Source of the DNA: Micromonospora chersina
Lineage (GTDB): Bacteria; Actinomycetota; Actinomycetes; Mycobacteriales; Micromonosporaceae
Direction: 5' to 3'
NCBI RefSeq assembly: GCF_900091475.1
Contig: NZ_FMIB01000002.1
Span: 3,100,001 to 3,164,000 of the forward strand
Length of the DNA: 64,000 bases
The translations under genes and the position numbers were made by a program. The notes below the pieces were generated by a model that was given only the letters and a program-made list of their open reading frames with translations, made no database searches and was not told the origin of the DNA. Shown piece by piece: positions 40,821-49,721 of this stretch (positions within the stretch are counted from its first letter, which is position 1; every line of letters begins with the position of its first letter).

Positions 40821-41732
40821 TCAGCGGTGCCCGCGGGTGTTCAGCACGATGGCGATGGTGATCAGCCCGGCGCCGACGAGCCCGGCCGCGCTCAGGCGAT
40901 CGCCGAGGAACAGGGTGGCCAGGAGTGTGGCGACGAGTGGTTCCAGCAGCGCGATCAGCGCGGCCGTACTGGCCGGGGTGGTGCGCAGGCCGCGGAAGTA
41001 CAGGGCGTACGCCGTCGCGGTCGGCACGGCGCCCAGCAGGAGCAGCAACCCCACGGACGTCGGGGTCGGGACGAAGCTCATGCCGGACGTCAGTGTGGAC
41101 GCGGCGGCGAGCACGGCCCCACCGATGGCGAAGCTCACGCCGGTGGCGGTGAGATCGTCGAGACCGGCGACAGGCCGGGTGCCGATCACCGTCAGCGCGG
41201 CGAAGCCAGCGGCCGCCAGCAACGCGAGTCCGCCCCCGGCGAGCGCGCCGGTCGTGGTGATACCGCCGGCCGGGGTGCCGACGAGCAGGACCAGACCGGC
41301 CACGGCCAGCGCCACCGCGGCGAGCCTCGACGCGCCGACCCGCCGCCGTCCGGCGACCCGCTCCGCGGCCAGAACCAGCGCTGGTGAGGCACCGATGGTG
41401 AGCAGGGTGGCGAGGCTGACGTTGGTCAGTGACACCGCTGCGAAGAAGCTGGCCTGGAAAACCGCGGCGAGCAGTGCGTTCACGGTGATCCGAGACCAGG
41501 CTTCCCGGCTGCGGGGCAGCGGCTTCCGCGCCAGGCAGAGCCAGCCGATGACGAGCAGGCCCGCAACGGCGAGCCGGTAGGACGCCACCGCCAGCGGTGA
41601 CAGCCCCGTTTGGTGGGCGAGCAGGCCGCCGGTGGGGCCACCGGTGCCCCACAGCACGCCGGCGAGGACAAGCGACCACAGGCCGGTGGCGGAGCCTCGG
41701 GCGGCAACCACCGGTTTTTCGGAGACAAGCAT
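40821..41732 (-). CDS. EamA-family (DMT) transporter
   Basis: The 303-aa protein starts at the ATG at 41732-41730 (MLVSEKPVVAARGSATGLWS). Ten hydrophobic segments are visible, including LWSLVLAGVLWGTGGPTGGL, LAVASYRLAVAGLLVIGWLC, SLATLLTIGASPALVLAAER and the second EamA half TATAYALYFRGLRTTPASTA, ALIALLEPLVATLLATLFLG. It is an inner-membrane drug/metabolite exporter of unknown substrate. An AGGAG ribosome-binding site is 12 bases from the ATG. A leader of about 165 nt with a 13-codon frame and a hairpin precedes it, so expression may be regulated by leader translation. Confidence 0.9.
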   Translation of the reverse strand: MLVSEKPVVAARGSATGLWSLVLAGVLWGTGGPTGGLLAHQTGLSPLAVASYRLAVAGLLVIGWLCLARKPLPRSREAWSRITVNALLAAVFQASFFAAVSLTNVSLATLLTIGASPALVLAAERVAGRRRVGASRLAAVALAVAGLVLLVGTPAGGITTTGALAGGGLALLAAAGFAALTVIGTRPVAGLDDLTATGVSFAIGGAVLAAASTLTSGMSFVPTPTSVGLLLLLGAVPTATAYALYFRGLRTTPASTAALIALLEPLVATLLATLFLGDRLSAAGLVGAGLITIAIVLNTRGHR

Positions 41733-41812
41733 GAGGAAATCGCTCCTGCGACGAGAAGAAGTTGGGGTCGCGGAAGCGGGGCGGGCCGGACTCAGCGCTG
41801 GGTGAACCGCGC

Positions 41813-41834
41813 GTCCAGCCGACACCGGCTGGAC
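41813..41834 (-). promoter_or_regulatory. Leader hairpin upstream of EamA gene
   Basis: GTCCAGCC (41813-41820) and GGCTGGAC (41827-41834) form an 8-bp stem with 6-base loop. It is located between the possible leader peptide frame and the EamA ribosome-binding site, where transcription attenuation or translation control would occur. Confidence 0.45.
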
Positions 41835-41856
41835 ACGATGAGCGAAGGCGCCCCGC

Positions 41857-41898
41857 TCAGGAGCGCGGCGGGGAGATGATGTCGAAGGTCCGGCCCAT
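41857..41898 (-). CDS. Possible leaderless 13-aa upstream frame (leader peptide)
   Basis: MGRTFDIISPPRS is read from the ATG at 41898-41896 to a TGA at 41859-41857. A -10-like TAGGAT lies at 41910-41905, six bases before the ATG, the spacing of leaderless mRNAs in actinomycetes. It precedes the EamA gene by about 125 nt, with a hairpin between. No run of one amino acid is present, so any attenuation would not be a classical amino-acid leader. It could be chance; comparison with relatives is decisive. Confidence 0.35.
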   Translation of the reverse strand: MGRTFDIISPPRS

Positions 41899-42054
41899 GA
41901 CCCGATCCTATGCACGCCGCGAACCCGTTTTCGCCGGGCACCACGCATTTCATGGGTCGACGACGGCTGTGCGGGGCGACACACCGCCAGGTCATCACAC
42001 GCCGGACCGGTGATCCGTCCAGAGGGGTGAGACCCACAGGAAGGGACCGAAGCC

Positions 42055-42981
42055 ATGAGAGTCCTGCTCGCCGGCGCCTCGGGCGCGATCGGTACGCCCC
42101 TCACCCGGCAACTTCTCGCCGCCGGCCACCAGGTGGTCGGCATCAGCCGCAGCCAGTCCAACGCCGAGCGGCTGCGCAGCGCCGGCGCCGAGGCGGTGGT
42201 GGCCGACGTGCTGGACCGCGAGAACCTGCTCGCCGCCGTACGGGACGTGCGGGCCGACGCGGTCGTCCACGAGTTGACGGCGCTGGGCACCACGAAGATG
42301 GGCGAGGCGCTCCAGGGCACGAACGCCCTGCGTACCACCGGCACGGCCAACCTGCTCGCAGCGGCCCGGGCGGTCGGCGCCCACCGCTTCGTCACCCAGT
42401 CGATCGTGCTCGGGTACGGCTACCGCGACCACGGGCCGCGTGTGATCACCGAGGACGACCCGTTCGCCGAACCCGTGGGCGGCAAGCTCGGGGAGGCCGT
42501 CGCGGCCATGGGCTCCACCGAAAAGCAGGTGTTCTCGGCCGACGAGATGGAGGGCGTCGCGCTGCGCTACGGGTTCTTCTACGGGCACGACCGCATGACG
42601 AACATGATGGTCAACCTGGTGCGCAAGCGCCGGTTGCCAGTGCCCTCATCCGGTGGCTTCGCCAACTTCATCTACCTGGACGACGCCGCCGCGGCGACGG
42701 TGGCCGGGCTCGAGAAGGGGCGGGCCGGGCAGGCGTACAACATCGTCGACGACGAGCCGGTGCGCTGGGGCGACTACCTGGACACGCTCGCGGCCGCGTT
42801 CGGGGCGCGCCGGCCGTGGCGGGTCCCGAGCTGGATGCTGCGGCCCATCCCGTACGCGCACGCCATGATGACCACGTCGATGCGCGTCTCCAATGCCAAG
42901 GCCAAGCGCGAGCTGGGCTGGGCTCCGGGGGTGCCGACCTACCGCGAGGGCATCCCGCTGATCGCGAGGGCGATCGGCTGA
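42055..42981 (+). CDS. NAD(P)-dependent epimerase/dehydratase-like oxidoreductase (extended SDR)
   Basis: The 308-aa protein starts at ATG 42055 (MRVLLAGASGAIGTPLTRQL). The Rossmann loop is GASGAIG, with VGISRSQSNAERL after strand 2, VVADVLDRENL, and VVHELTALG. The catalytic tyrosine motif is not classical: the equivalent is RFVTQSIVLGYGYRDHG. The C-terminal half shows NFIYLDDAAAATVAGLEKGR, QAYNIVDDEPVRWGDYLD and AKRELGWAPGVPTYREGI. This pattern is common in atypical extended SDRs of unknown substrate. A 44-bp tandem repeat array follows. Confidence 0.88.
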   Translation: MRVLLAGASGAIGTPLTRQLLAAGHQVVGISRSQSNAERLRSAGAEAVVADVLDRENLLAAVRDVRADAVVHELTALGTTKMGEALQGTNALRTTGTANLLAAARAVGAHRFVTQSIVLGYGYRDHGPRVITEDDPFAEPVGGKLGEAVAAMGSTEKQVFSADEMEGVALRYGFFYGHDRMTNMMVNLVRKRRLPVPSSGGFANFIYLDDAAAATVAGLEKGRAGQAYNIVDDEPVRWGDYLDTLAAAFGARRPWRVPSWMLRPIPYAHAMMTTSMRVSNAKAKRELGWAPGVPTYREGIPLIARAIG

Positions 42982-43011
42982 GCGCTCACCCCGGGGTGGT
43001 GTTAGCAGGCT

Positions 43012-43274
43012 CGGGCTCGAGCTGCGGCTCCTCCGCTGCCCTACGTGCAGGGTCTCGGGCTCGGGCTTCGGCCCGTCCCCTGCCCGACGCGGAGGGCCTC
43101 AGGCTCGGGCTTCGGCCCGTCCGCTGCCCGACGCGGAGGGTCTCGGGCCCGGGCTGCGGGCCGTCCGCTGCCCGACGCGGAGCGTCTCGGGCCCGGGCTT
43201 CGGCCCGTCCGCTGCCCGACGCGGAGCGTCTCGGGCCGGGCTTCGGCCCGTCCGCTGCCCCAAGCACGGGGTCT
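43012..43274. repeat. Six tandem 44-bp units with UUCG-capped hairpins
   Basis: Units start at 43012, 43056, 43100, 43144, 43188 and 43232 (period 44, the last one base shorter). Units 2, 3, 5 and 6 contain GGGCTTCGGCCC, a GC stem closed by C-TTCG-G, the most stable RNA tetraloop. Unit 4 has GGCCCGGGCTGCGGGCC, changed in sequence but still folding. A second potential stem, CCGC-TGCCCGAC-GCGG, recurs in each complete unit. 44 is not a multiple of three, so the array is non-coding. It lies between the convergent epimerase and aldo/keto reductase genes. Confidence 0.9.
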
Positions 43275-43307
43275 CGGTCGGTGGCGGGCGGGGTCCGGCG
43301 TGGCCGG

Positions 43308-44171
43308 TCAGTCGATGGTGTTCAGTTCGGTCAGGGCGTCCTCGGGGAGGGCCAGCGCGGCGGCGGCGACGTTCTCGCGCAGGTGCGCGACGGAGGAGGT
43401 GCCCGGAATGAGCAGGATATTCGGGGACCGGTGCAGCAGCCATGCCAGCGCGACCGCCAGCGGGGTGGCCTCCAGGCGGGCGGCGACGGCCTGCAGCTCC
43501 TCGGACTGCAGCGGGGTGAAGCCGCCGAGGGGAAAGTAGGGCACGTAGGCGATGCCCTGCGCCGCGAGGGAATCGATGAGCGGGTCGTCGTCGCGGTTGG
43601 CGATGTTGTAGAAGTTCTGCACGCACACCACCGGTGCAATGGACTGCGCCTCGGCGACCTGCTCGGCGTTGACGGTGCTGAGCCCGAGGTGCTTGATCAG
43701 CCCCTGCTGCTGCAGCTCGGCGAGGACCGTGAACGGCTCCTCGACCGAGCCGGGGGTGGGCCGGTCGAACCCGCCGACGCGCAGGTTGACCACGTCGAGC
43801 ACGTCGAGGCCCAGGCGGTTCAGGTTGTCGTGGACGGCCTGGCGTAGTTGCTCCGGCGCGAGGGCCGGTGGCCAGTTGCCCTCGGCGTCGCGCAGCGCCC
43901 CGACCTTGGTGACGATGTGCAGGTCATCCGGATACGGGTGCAGGGCCTCGCGGATGATCTCGTTGGTGACGTACGGGCCGTAGTAGTCGGCCGTGTCGAT
44001 GTGGTTGATGCCGAGGCCGACGGCCTCGCGCAGCACGGCCACGGCAGCGGCACGGTCGGCTGGCGGGCCGAAGACGTGCGGTCCGGCCAGCTGCATGGCG
44101 CCGTAACCCATCCGGGTGACCGTCAGGTCCCCCAGGCTGAACGTCCCGCCGGGGAGGCTGGTCGATGTCAT
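43308..44171 (-). CDS. Aldo/keto reductase
   Basis: The 287-aa protein starts at the ATG at 44171-44169 (MTSTSLPGGTFSLGDLTVTR) with GAGGAGAGG upstream. It shows RMGYGAMQLAG, Asp and Tyr in NHIDTADYYGPYV, Lys in HIVTKVGAL, LGLSTVNAEQVAEAQ, CVQNFYNIANR and IPGTSSVAHLRENVAA. In the position of the catalytic His it reads VVNLRVGGFD, as in some AKR groups without that His. It probably reduces carbonyls with NADPH. It is convergent with the epimerase gene across the 44-bp array. Confidence 0.9.
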   Translation of the reverse strand: MTSTSLPGGTFSLGDLTVTRMGYGAMQLAGPHVFGPPADRAAAVAVLREAVGLGINHIDTADYYGPYVTNEIIREALHPYPDDLHIVTKVGALRDAEGNWPPALAPEQLRQAVHDNLNRLGLDVLDVVNLRVGGFDRPTPGSVEEPFTVLAELQQQGLIKHLGLSTVNAEQVAEAQSIAPVVCVQNFYNIANRDDDPLIDSLAAQGIAYVPYFPLGGFTPLQSEELQAVAARLEATPLAVALAWLLHRSPNILLIPGTSSVAHLRENVAAAALALPEDALTELNTID

Positions 44172-44511
44172 GGGATTTCCTCTCCTCGTGGTGGCAAATC
44201 CGCAAGCTTCCCGCCGGCACGAGCACCAAACCGCCGCGGCGTCAGCCGATGCGAACCCCACACTCCGCCACCATCGGCCCGGGTGGGACGCGATCCGGAA
44301 TCAGATGCGCAAAGCCGGGCCGGCTAGGTCGAAACTGGGTGAGGGCCAGCCCGGAGGCTTTGCGATTCCCACTCGCCCCGCCACCAGGCGGGCCGGTGCC
44401 GGTCCAGGTGCCAGTGCCAGTGCCAATCCCGGTCCCGGGCCAGTGCCGGCGTCGCTGCCGCTGCGGCTACCGCTGCCGGGAGCAGGGTCCGTCCGCTCGG
44501 CGCTCCCCCGG
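44172..44511. other. Intergenic region, no gene seen
   Basis: It contains the promoter region of the aldo/keto reductase (its 5' end is at 44171) and the 3' flank of the OGG-fold gene. At about 44390-44460 it holds low-complexity GGTGCC/CCAGTG hexamer-like runs without a supported frame. No terminator, RNA gene or mobile element was recognised. Confidence 0.5.
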
Positions 44512-45153
44512 TCAGCCCCAGCGGTCGTGGAACAGCGCCATCTCCACCTCGTCGGGCTCGATGCCCCGGCGGTGCGCCTGATCCGCCGCCCAGCCCAGGT
44601 AGGCGAGCCACTCCTCCGACACCCACCCGGACTCGCGTCGCACACCGGCCTCGACGGGCAGCCGGCGCCGGACGACGCTGTCGAGGATGAGCGGTTGCCG
44701 GCCCGGCGCGCCGCGCCGGTAGCCGGCGAAATAGAGCAGCTTGGTGAAAAGGTTGGGGCCGAGCCGCGGCAGCCGCGACTCCTTCGGGTCACGCAAGCGC
44801 TGGTAGGCGGTCCGCAGGGCGTCCTCGTCCAGGGCTGGCGTGCGCAGCCCCTCGAGCGTGTGCAACAGGCGCTTGCCGTCCGGGTCGCCCTCCAGCGACC
44901 GCGCGGCGCGCCACGGGCCGTATCCGATCGGGCCGTAGCCCCACATGAGCACCGCGCTCAGCAACTGCCGCGGGCTCGCCTCTCCGGCGCGCCACGCCTC
45001 GGCAACGGTGAACACGTCCCGCCGCCACACCGACCCGACCTCCGGAAAACCGTCGGGCCAGGCATCCGGCGGAAGCGCGGCACGCCATTTCTCGATGTGC
45101 ACGGTCACGGGTTTCGGCTCGCCGGGGAGCGCCGGACTGGGTGGCTGGCTCAC
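44512..45153 (-). CDS. 8-oxoguanine DNA glycosylase (OGG) fold protein
   Basis: The 213-aa protein starts at GTG 45153-45151 with GAGGAGG five bases upstream. The core features SAVLMWGYGPIGYGPWRAAR, YQRLRDPKESRLPRLGPNLF and TKLLYFAGYRRGAPGRQPLI. The RLPRLGPNLFTKLLYFAGY stretch is helix-hairpin-helix-like, and the following LILDSVVRRRL resembles the catalytic-helix region of OGG/AGOG-type enzymes (the Asp is present, the usual Lys nucleophile is not clear). It may act in base-excision repair, but enzymatic activity is unproven. It is monocistronic. Confidence 0.75.
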   Translation of the reverse strand: MSQPPSPALPGEPKPVTVHIEKWRAALPPDAWPDGFPEVGSVWRRDVFTVAEAWRAGEASPRQLLSAVLMWGYGPIGYGPWRAARSLEGDPDGKRLLHTLEGLRTPALDEDALRTAYQRLRDPKESRLPRLGPNLFTKLLYFAGYRRGAPGRQPLILDSVVRRRLPVEAGVRRESGWVSEEWLAYLGWAADQAHRRGIEPDEVEMALFHDRWG

Positions 45154-45303
45154 GCATCCTCCTCGATCGTTGACCGGTCACCCGAACGCTATTGGCGGCA
45201 CCGGCCCCCGCGGTGTCCCGCCCGGGCAGGTGGCGGTATCACGCCGAGGCGCCGAGCCGGACCACCGCGAGAATCCGGTGGTGCCGGGCGCATGAGTCAC
45301 GCC

Positions 45304-47801
45304 TCAGTCCTGGGCACGGATGCTGCCCACCCGGTAGCTGACCAGGTTCGGGTCGGCACGAAGCTGTCGCTCGGTGAACTTGATCGTGTCCCAGCCCTTG
45401 CGGGAGTAGAGCGTGGTCTGGTCGGCGTACCAGGGCGAGTTCGGGTTGGCCGACTGCGAGTAGGTGAGCAGCTGCCGGCCCGACGGCCCGTCCGGACCCA
45501 GCTCGACGGCCATGAGGTACGAGGTGCCGTGCCGCACCTTCGGGTAGCCGACCCCGGGCACCAGCATGTCGACGGCCATGTTGAACGCCCCCGGCTCCGG
45601 ACGGCCGCCGTGGATCGGAATCCGCCGGCCGCCACGCGGCTCGGTCTGGAGGTCACCGAGGCGGGCATCGAGAGGGATGCCGGCCAGTCGGCGGACGGCG
45701 TCGGCCAGTGCGATGCGTACCCTCGGGTCGTCGACGGCCAAGCGACGCGGGGTGGTGAGCGGCGCGGCCGGGTCGAAGCGGTCGGCGAAGCGCAGCCCGC
45801 CGGCCAGGGTGAACTCGCTGAACAGGTGCGCCCCCCGGCTGTCCAGGTCGACCCGCAGGTCCCAGCCGCGCAACGCCCGGCATGCCGCGGTCAGGTCGGT
45901 CCGGGTGCCGTCACTCGCGGCCGCGATCGGGTGCGCTGTGCAGAGTCGCACGAGGTCGTCGCGGACCAGCTCGCCGGCGTACGTCCGATTGCCGAGCGTG
46001 ACCGCCCACAGCCGGTCGACCGTGAAGCGGGTGCCGGGAAGGCCGTCGCTGCCGGCCAAGCGCCGTTGGACCTGGTCCACGCCGAGGCGGGTACGCAGGC
46101 TGCGCTCGGTCCGCTCGTCGCCGATGACGCGCGGGAAGCCGGTCAGCGGGTGGGCCGGGTTGGCCAGCCAGTAGCTGTCGTTGGAGTTCGTCACGTAATC
46201 GCGGCGGACGAGCGTGGGCAGGTGCCCCGGGCCGAGGATGCCGGGCAGCGCGGCCTCCGGGTCGCGGCCCAGCGCGCAGCGGGACCGGGAGCCGTCGAGG
46301 ACGGCCTGGCCGCTGGTGGCGTAGAGGTCGCGCCAGGCGGGCGGGATGCAGGTGGCGGCGAGCCGGTCGGTGACCCGGGGCACGACCGAGTGGTCGGCGT
46401 AGAGGGCAGCGCCGGAGCGGTCGGCGGCGATCACGTTGACCCACGGCAGGAACTGCCGCCGGTCCAGCTCTTTCCGTAGCTGCGGCACGGACCGGGCCCG
46501 TCCCATCGCGAGCCAGCCGTCCAAGGCCGGAGGCTGGCCGCGTTGGGGTCGGAGATGGCGTACGCGGTGTCGGCGGTCCAGTCGAAGACGTCGGGTACCA
46601 GCACGACGGGGCCGAAGTGGGTGTCGTAGAGGGTGCGGGTCGTGCTTGGTTTTTGGAGGGTGACCGTCCGGGCGGTCATCTTCCGGGGTCGGCCGTCGTA
46701 GAGGTAGCTGGTCGGGTCGCCGGGGACGAGGGTGAGCCGGTGCCAGACGAAGCGGCGGGCCGTGGAGACGGTGTGGCTCCAGGCGAGCCGGCCGTTGTGG
46801 CCGATCTCGATGAGCGGGTCGCCGACCAGGGCGGCGCCCTCGACGTCGTAGCGGCCGGGCACCTTGAGGTGCATCCGGTAGAACCGTTCCGGGCCGTCCC
46901 ACGGGAAGTGCGGGTTGGCCAGCAGCATCCCGGCGCCGCTGACGGTGGCGTCGCTACCGAGGCCGTACGCGTTGCTGCCCAACCCGGCCGGCGCACCGTC
47001 GCGTGCCTTCACCACGGCGGTGGCCTTCGGTGCGGGGAGCTGGCCAGCTATCTCCGTCGTGGCCCGGGTTGCCGGCTCGGCTGTGGTGTCTCGCTTGGGG
47101 GCGGCCTGACGGGGTGCGGTGCTCCCTGCGGGCGGGACGGCAGCACGGGCGATTGGCGCACTCGCCGGGGATGAGGCGGCAGCTGTGCTTGTCGTGGGAG
47201 GGGCGGCGGCGATGATACCGTCCGCGAGGGCTCCTGAGCCCGCCCGGACCATGGTCGTCCAGTGAACGCGCCAGACGTCCAGGTCGGTGATCGGAAGTAC
47301 CCATGGCTTGCCGGCGCAGGCCGGGTCGGTGAGGCGGGCCGGGCCGGTGCGGCGCAGGTAGGCGTTGTATCCGGCGGCGAAGCCGCGGACCTGGTCACGG
47401 ACCTCCTGCGACGGTGAGTGGATGCCGTCGCGGCGGCCGGTGAGCAGCCGCTCGACGGTCCTGTCGTCGATGGCCTTCTGGTGGAACAGATCGCTGGTGA
47501 TGTTGCTGCCGTCCTCGCCCGTGGGGCCGAACCATCGGGTGCGTTGGGCGCGGACGGTCACGACGTTCTCGGCGATGAGGCAGATGTTGTCCTCGGCCTG
47601 GGCGTAGCCGACACCGAAGCCGAGGCTGCCGAAGTCGCGGGCGGTGATGTGGGGGACGCCGTAGGAGGCGCGGCGGATGAGGGCTTCATATCCGCCCTGC
47701 CGGGCGGCGGCGGGGCCGGTGGGAACAGTCAAGGGGGCGGCGAGCAGGGCGAGGGCGGTGATCGCGGCGAGCTGGCGTCGCCACGAATGTGAATGGGGCA
47801 T
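45304..47801 (-). pseudogene. Penicillin/aculeacin-type acylase (Ntn hydrolase), broken by one frameshift
   Basis: It starts at the ATG at 47801-47799 with GCGAGGAGG upstream and signal peptide LAAITALALLAAPLTVPTGP. The alpha region ends at a Thr/Ala/Pro-rich linker, then Gly275-Ser276 in GLGSNAYGLGSDATV: Ser276 would be the N-terminal nucleophile after self-cleavage. HFPWDGPERFYRMHLKVPGR and GHNGRLAWSHTVS follow. After NAASLRP the frame is lost near 46528 (CCGG); adding one base restores LDGWLAMGRARSVPQLRKEL and homology to the stop at 45304. The second part (YVTNSNDSYWLANPAHPLTG) is intact. Homologues deacylate lipopeptides, penicillins or acyl-homoserine lactones. The single defect could be a sequencing error. 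Confidence 0.85.
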
Positions 47802-47882
47802 CAGGGGCCTCCTCGCCTGTCAATCGTCCAAATCGGCTTGAAGTTCAAGATGCCTGTGTGATGCGAACATCCAGGGAAATTG

Positions 47883-48131
47883 CTATTTCGATCCGTTTTG
47901 GTGGCTTCGGGCGGACTGCCAGGAGCGGAGGGCGCCTCTGATTCGCTGGCCTTCGTGGCGCGCTTCGTCCCGCTCCTGCGTACGGCGCTGCAGCTCAAAG
48001 GCGAGCCGGTGCAGCAGCGCGTCCACGTCCTCGGGCCGGTAACCCCTTCGGGCCGTGGGGATCCGCAGGGCGGCGATCCGGTTCGGAGTGAGCGGGCCGG
48101 CCAGGGCGTGGCGGCTGCGGTAGACCGTCAT
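47883..48131 (-). CDS. Small DivIVA-domain-like protein
   Basis: The 82-aa protein starts at the ATG at 48131-48129, overlapping the reductase stop by four bases (ATGA). The core is TPNRIAALRIPTARRGYRPE and DVDALLHRLAFELQRRTQER, matching the RGY-x-P-E-x-V-D-x-x-L signature of the DivIVA N-terminal domain, followed by a helix likely to form a coiled coil. Full DivIVA/Wag31 is larger; this is a truncated-size relative. Its coupling to a globin-like/FNR enzyme suggests it positions or regulates that enzyme, which is an inference. Confidence 0.75.
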   Translation of the reverse strand: MTVYRSRHALAGPLTPNRIAALRIPTARRGYRPEDVDALLHRLAFELQRRTQERDEARHEGQRIRGALRSWQSARSHQNGSK

Positions 48132-49294
48132 CGCCACGGGATCCGGTTCGGCAGGTGCAGGTGATCTGCGGGCACGCCGGCGGCGAGCAGCCGCAGCCGC
48201 GCACCGGCCAGCATCAGCGGGGGCCCGCAGACGTAGACGTGCTGACCGGGACGGTGGTGGTAGAGGCCGACGGTCAGCGCGTCGCCTTGCTCGGCCGGCT
48301 CCGCACAGAGGTCGTGGGAGAACGCCGGCACAATGCTCAGCCAGTCGTGGCGCAGCTTGTCGAGGGTGATCGCGTCGTACAGGCTCTCCACCGATCGGGC
48401 CCCGACGACCAGCGTGACCCGCCGGCCGCCCGGGGCCGCGGCGACCTGCTCGACCAGGGCGCGCAGCGGGGCCAGGCCGGTGCCGCCGGCGATCAGCAGC
48501 AGGTCCCGGCCTTCGCCCAGGTGCAGGCCGGCGTCCGCGGGTGGGCCGAGGTGTAGGAGTTCGCCGGGGCGTACCTCGCGGACCAGGCTGGTGGAGACGG
48601 CGCCGCCGCGGACCGCGCGGACATGCAGCTCGACCGTGCCGTCCGGGCGCGGCGCGTTCGCCGGGCAGTACCAGCGCCATCGGCCCGGGTGGCGCGGCGT
48701 GCAGACCGGCAGCGCCTGGCCGGGCCGCCAGAGCAGCCGCCGCCATGGCCGTACGGTGAGAACGCCGACGCCGTCGGCGGCCCGGTCGTGGTCGATGACC
48801 TCCGCCGGCCACCAGGCGGGGCCGTCCCCCGCGCGGCGGGCGGCCCGCTCGACTTCTCGCCACGGCACCCTGGTCCGCAGTACGTCGTCGATGACTCCCC
48901 CGTGCTCCGGTCGCAGGCCGTAGCGGCGGTATGCGCGGCCGAGCACGCTGAGCAGCGCCAGCTTGTTGGGTCGACTGTCCTCGCGCGTGAGCTGACGCAG
49001 CGTGGCCTCGACGAGCGGGCCGTCCCGCTCGGGTAGCAGGCCGGGACAGCGGTCCTCGACCTGTTCCCAGAAGGGCGGTCGGCTCACGGCTCCGGTCAGG
49101 TAGTCGGTGGCGCGGCGGTGCTGGGCCTCCGGCCAGCCGAGGTTCGGCAGTTCCTCCCCGGTGGTCAGCGTCCGCGCGACGTGCGCCTTCAGCCGGTCCC
49201 AGTCCACGCCCATCAGGTACGGGGACAGCTCGGCGTCAGCCGCAATGAGGCTGAGCCAGCGGGCGGCCACCTCTCGGAACTGCGCTTCCGTCAC
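48128..49294 (-). CDS. Globin-like plus FAD/NAD(P)H reductase fusion (flavohemoprotein-like)
   Basis: The 388-aa protein starts at GTG 49294-49292, overlapping the upstream stop (GTGA). Residues about 1-135 look like a globin-type helical domain (EVAARWLSLIAADAELSPYL, WDRLKAHVARTLTTGEELPN, EAQHRRATDYLTGAV). The C-terminal ferredoxin reductase part has an FAD region (RWYCPANAPRPDGTVELHVR), GELLHLGPPADAGLH, NAD motif LLLIAGGTGLAPLRALVEQV, SVESLYD and VYVCGPPLMLAGARLRL. This organisation is that of a nitric-oxide dioxygenase or oxygen-reducing flavohemoprotein, although heme ligation cannot be proven from sequence alone. Confidence 0.8.
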   Translation of the reverse strand: MTEAQFREVAARWLSLIAADAELSPYLMGVDWDRLKAHVARTLTTGEELPNLGWPEAQHRRATDYLTGAVSRPPFWEQVEDRCPGLLPERDGPLVEATLRQLTREDSRPNKLALLSVLGRAYRRYGLRPEHGGVIDDVLRTRVPWREVERAARRAGDGPAWWPAEVIDHDRAADGVGVLTVRPWRRLLWRPGQALPVCTPRHPGRWRWYCPANAPRPDGTVELHVRAVRGGAVSTSLVREVRPGELLHLGPPADAGLHLGEGRDLLLIAGGTGLAPLRALVEQVAAAPGGRRVTLVVGARSVESLYDAITLDKLRHDWLSIVPAFSHDLCAEPAEQGDALTVGLYHHRPGQHVYVCGPPLMLAGARLRLLAAGVPADHLHLPNRIPWR

Positions 49295-49512
49295 GCCGGG
49301 CCCCCGAGCTGGTCTGCCATAGGGCCGGCGGATTCGAGCGCTGCGTGGCCCCAGCATGCCCGACGGCACGGGTAGGGGCGGCGTTCGGTGCGGCAGAGCA
49401 GGGCGCGCGGCCAAGGCCAGGGCACGTTCACGCGGATCGCCCGGGAAGTGAGGGCCAACGCCTCGTCGATGACCGGGGCGAGCAGGGGAAAGTCGGCGAA
49501 TACGGTGGACAT
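49291..49512 (-). CDS. Small hypothetical protein, first gene of globin/FNR operon
   Basis: The 73-aa frame runs from the ATG at 49512-49510 (MSTVFADFPLLAPVIDEALA) to a TGA overlapping the next GTG. Three cysteines cluster in RALLCRTERRPYPCRRACWG, which might bind a metal or Fe-S. The GGAGG ribosome-binding site is about 10 bases from the ATG. The family was not recognised. The three genes 49512 to 47883 overlap by four bases each and form one operon. Confidence 0.65.
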   Translation of the reverse strand: MSTVFADFPLLAPVIDEALALTSRAIRVNVPWPWPRALLCRTERRPYPCRRACWGHAALESAGPMADQLGGPA

Positions 49513-49721
49513 AAATGGGCGCCTCCGGCCTAGTGGTGCGCGAAGTGGCGCCGGGGCGGGCGGGGGCGGTCGCCGTCGTTCGGGTCGACGGCGACCGGAG
49601 CCAGCACCCGCCCCGGGCCATGCGCCTAGCTTCGGCGGGCAGCTGACCTGGAACTACAGCGTCCGAGGAGCGTCAATGACGCAGAAATGAGGCGTCTGCG
49701 TACCCGCGGCATCGACGCACA

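Noticed and set aside
43012..43274. CRISPR array
   Set aside because: The 44-bp units are contiguous tandem repeats with no unique spacers and no cas genes nearby.
49677..49690. Four-codon frame MTQK with a GAGGAG ribosome-binding site
   Set aside because: Too short to support as a gene; likely chance.
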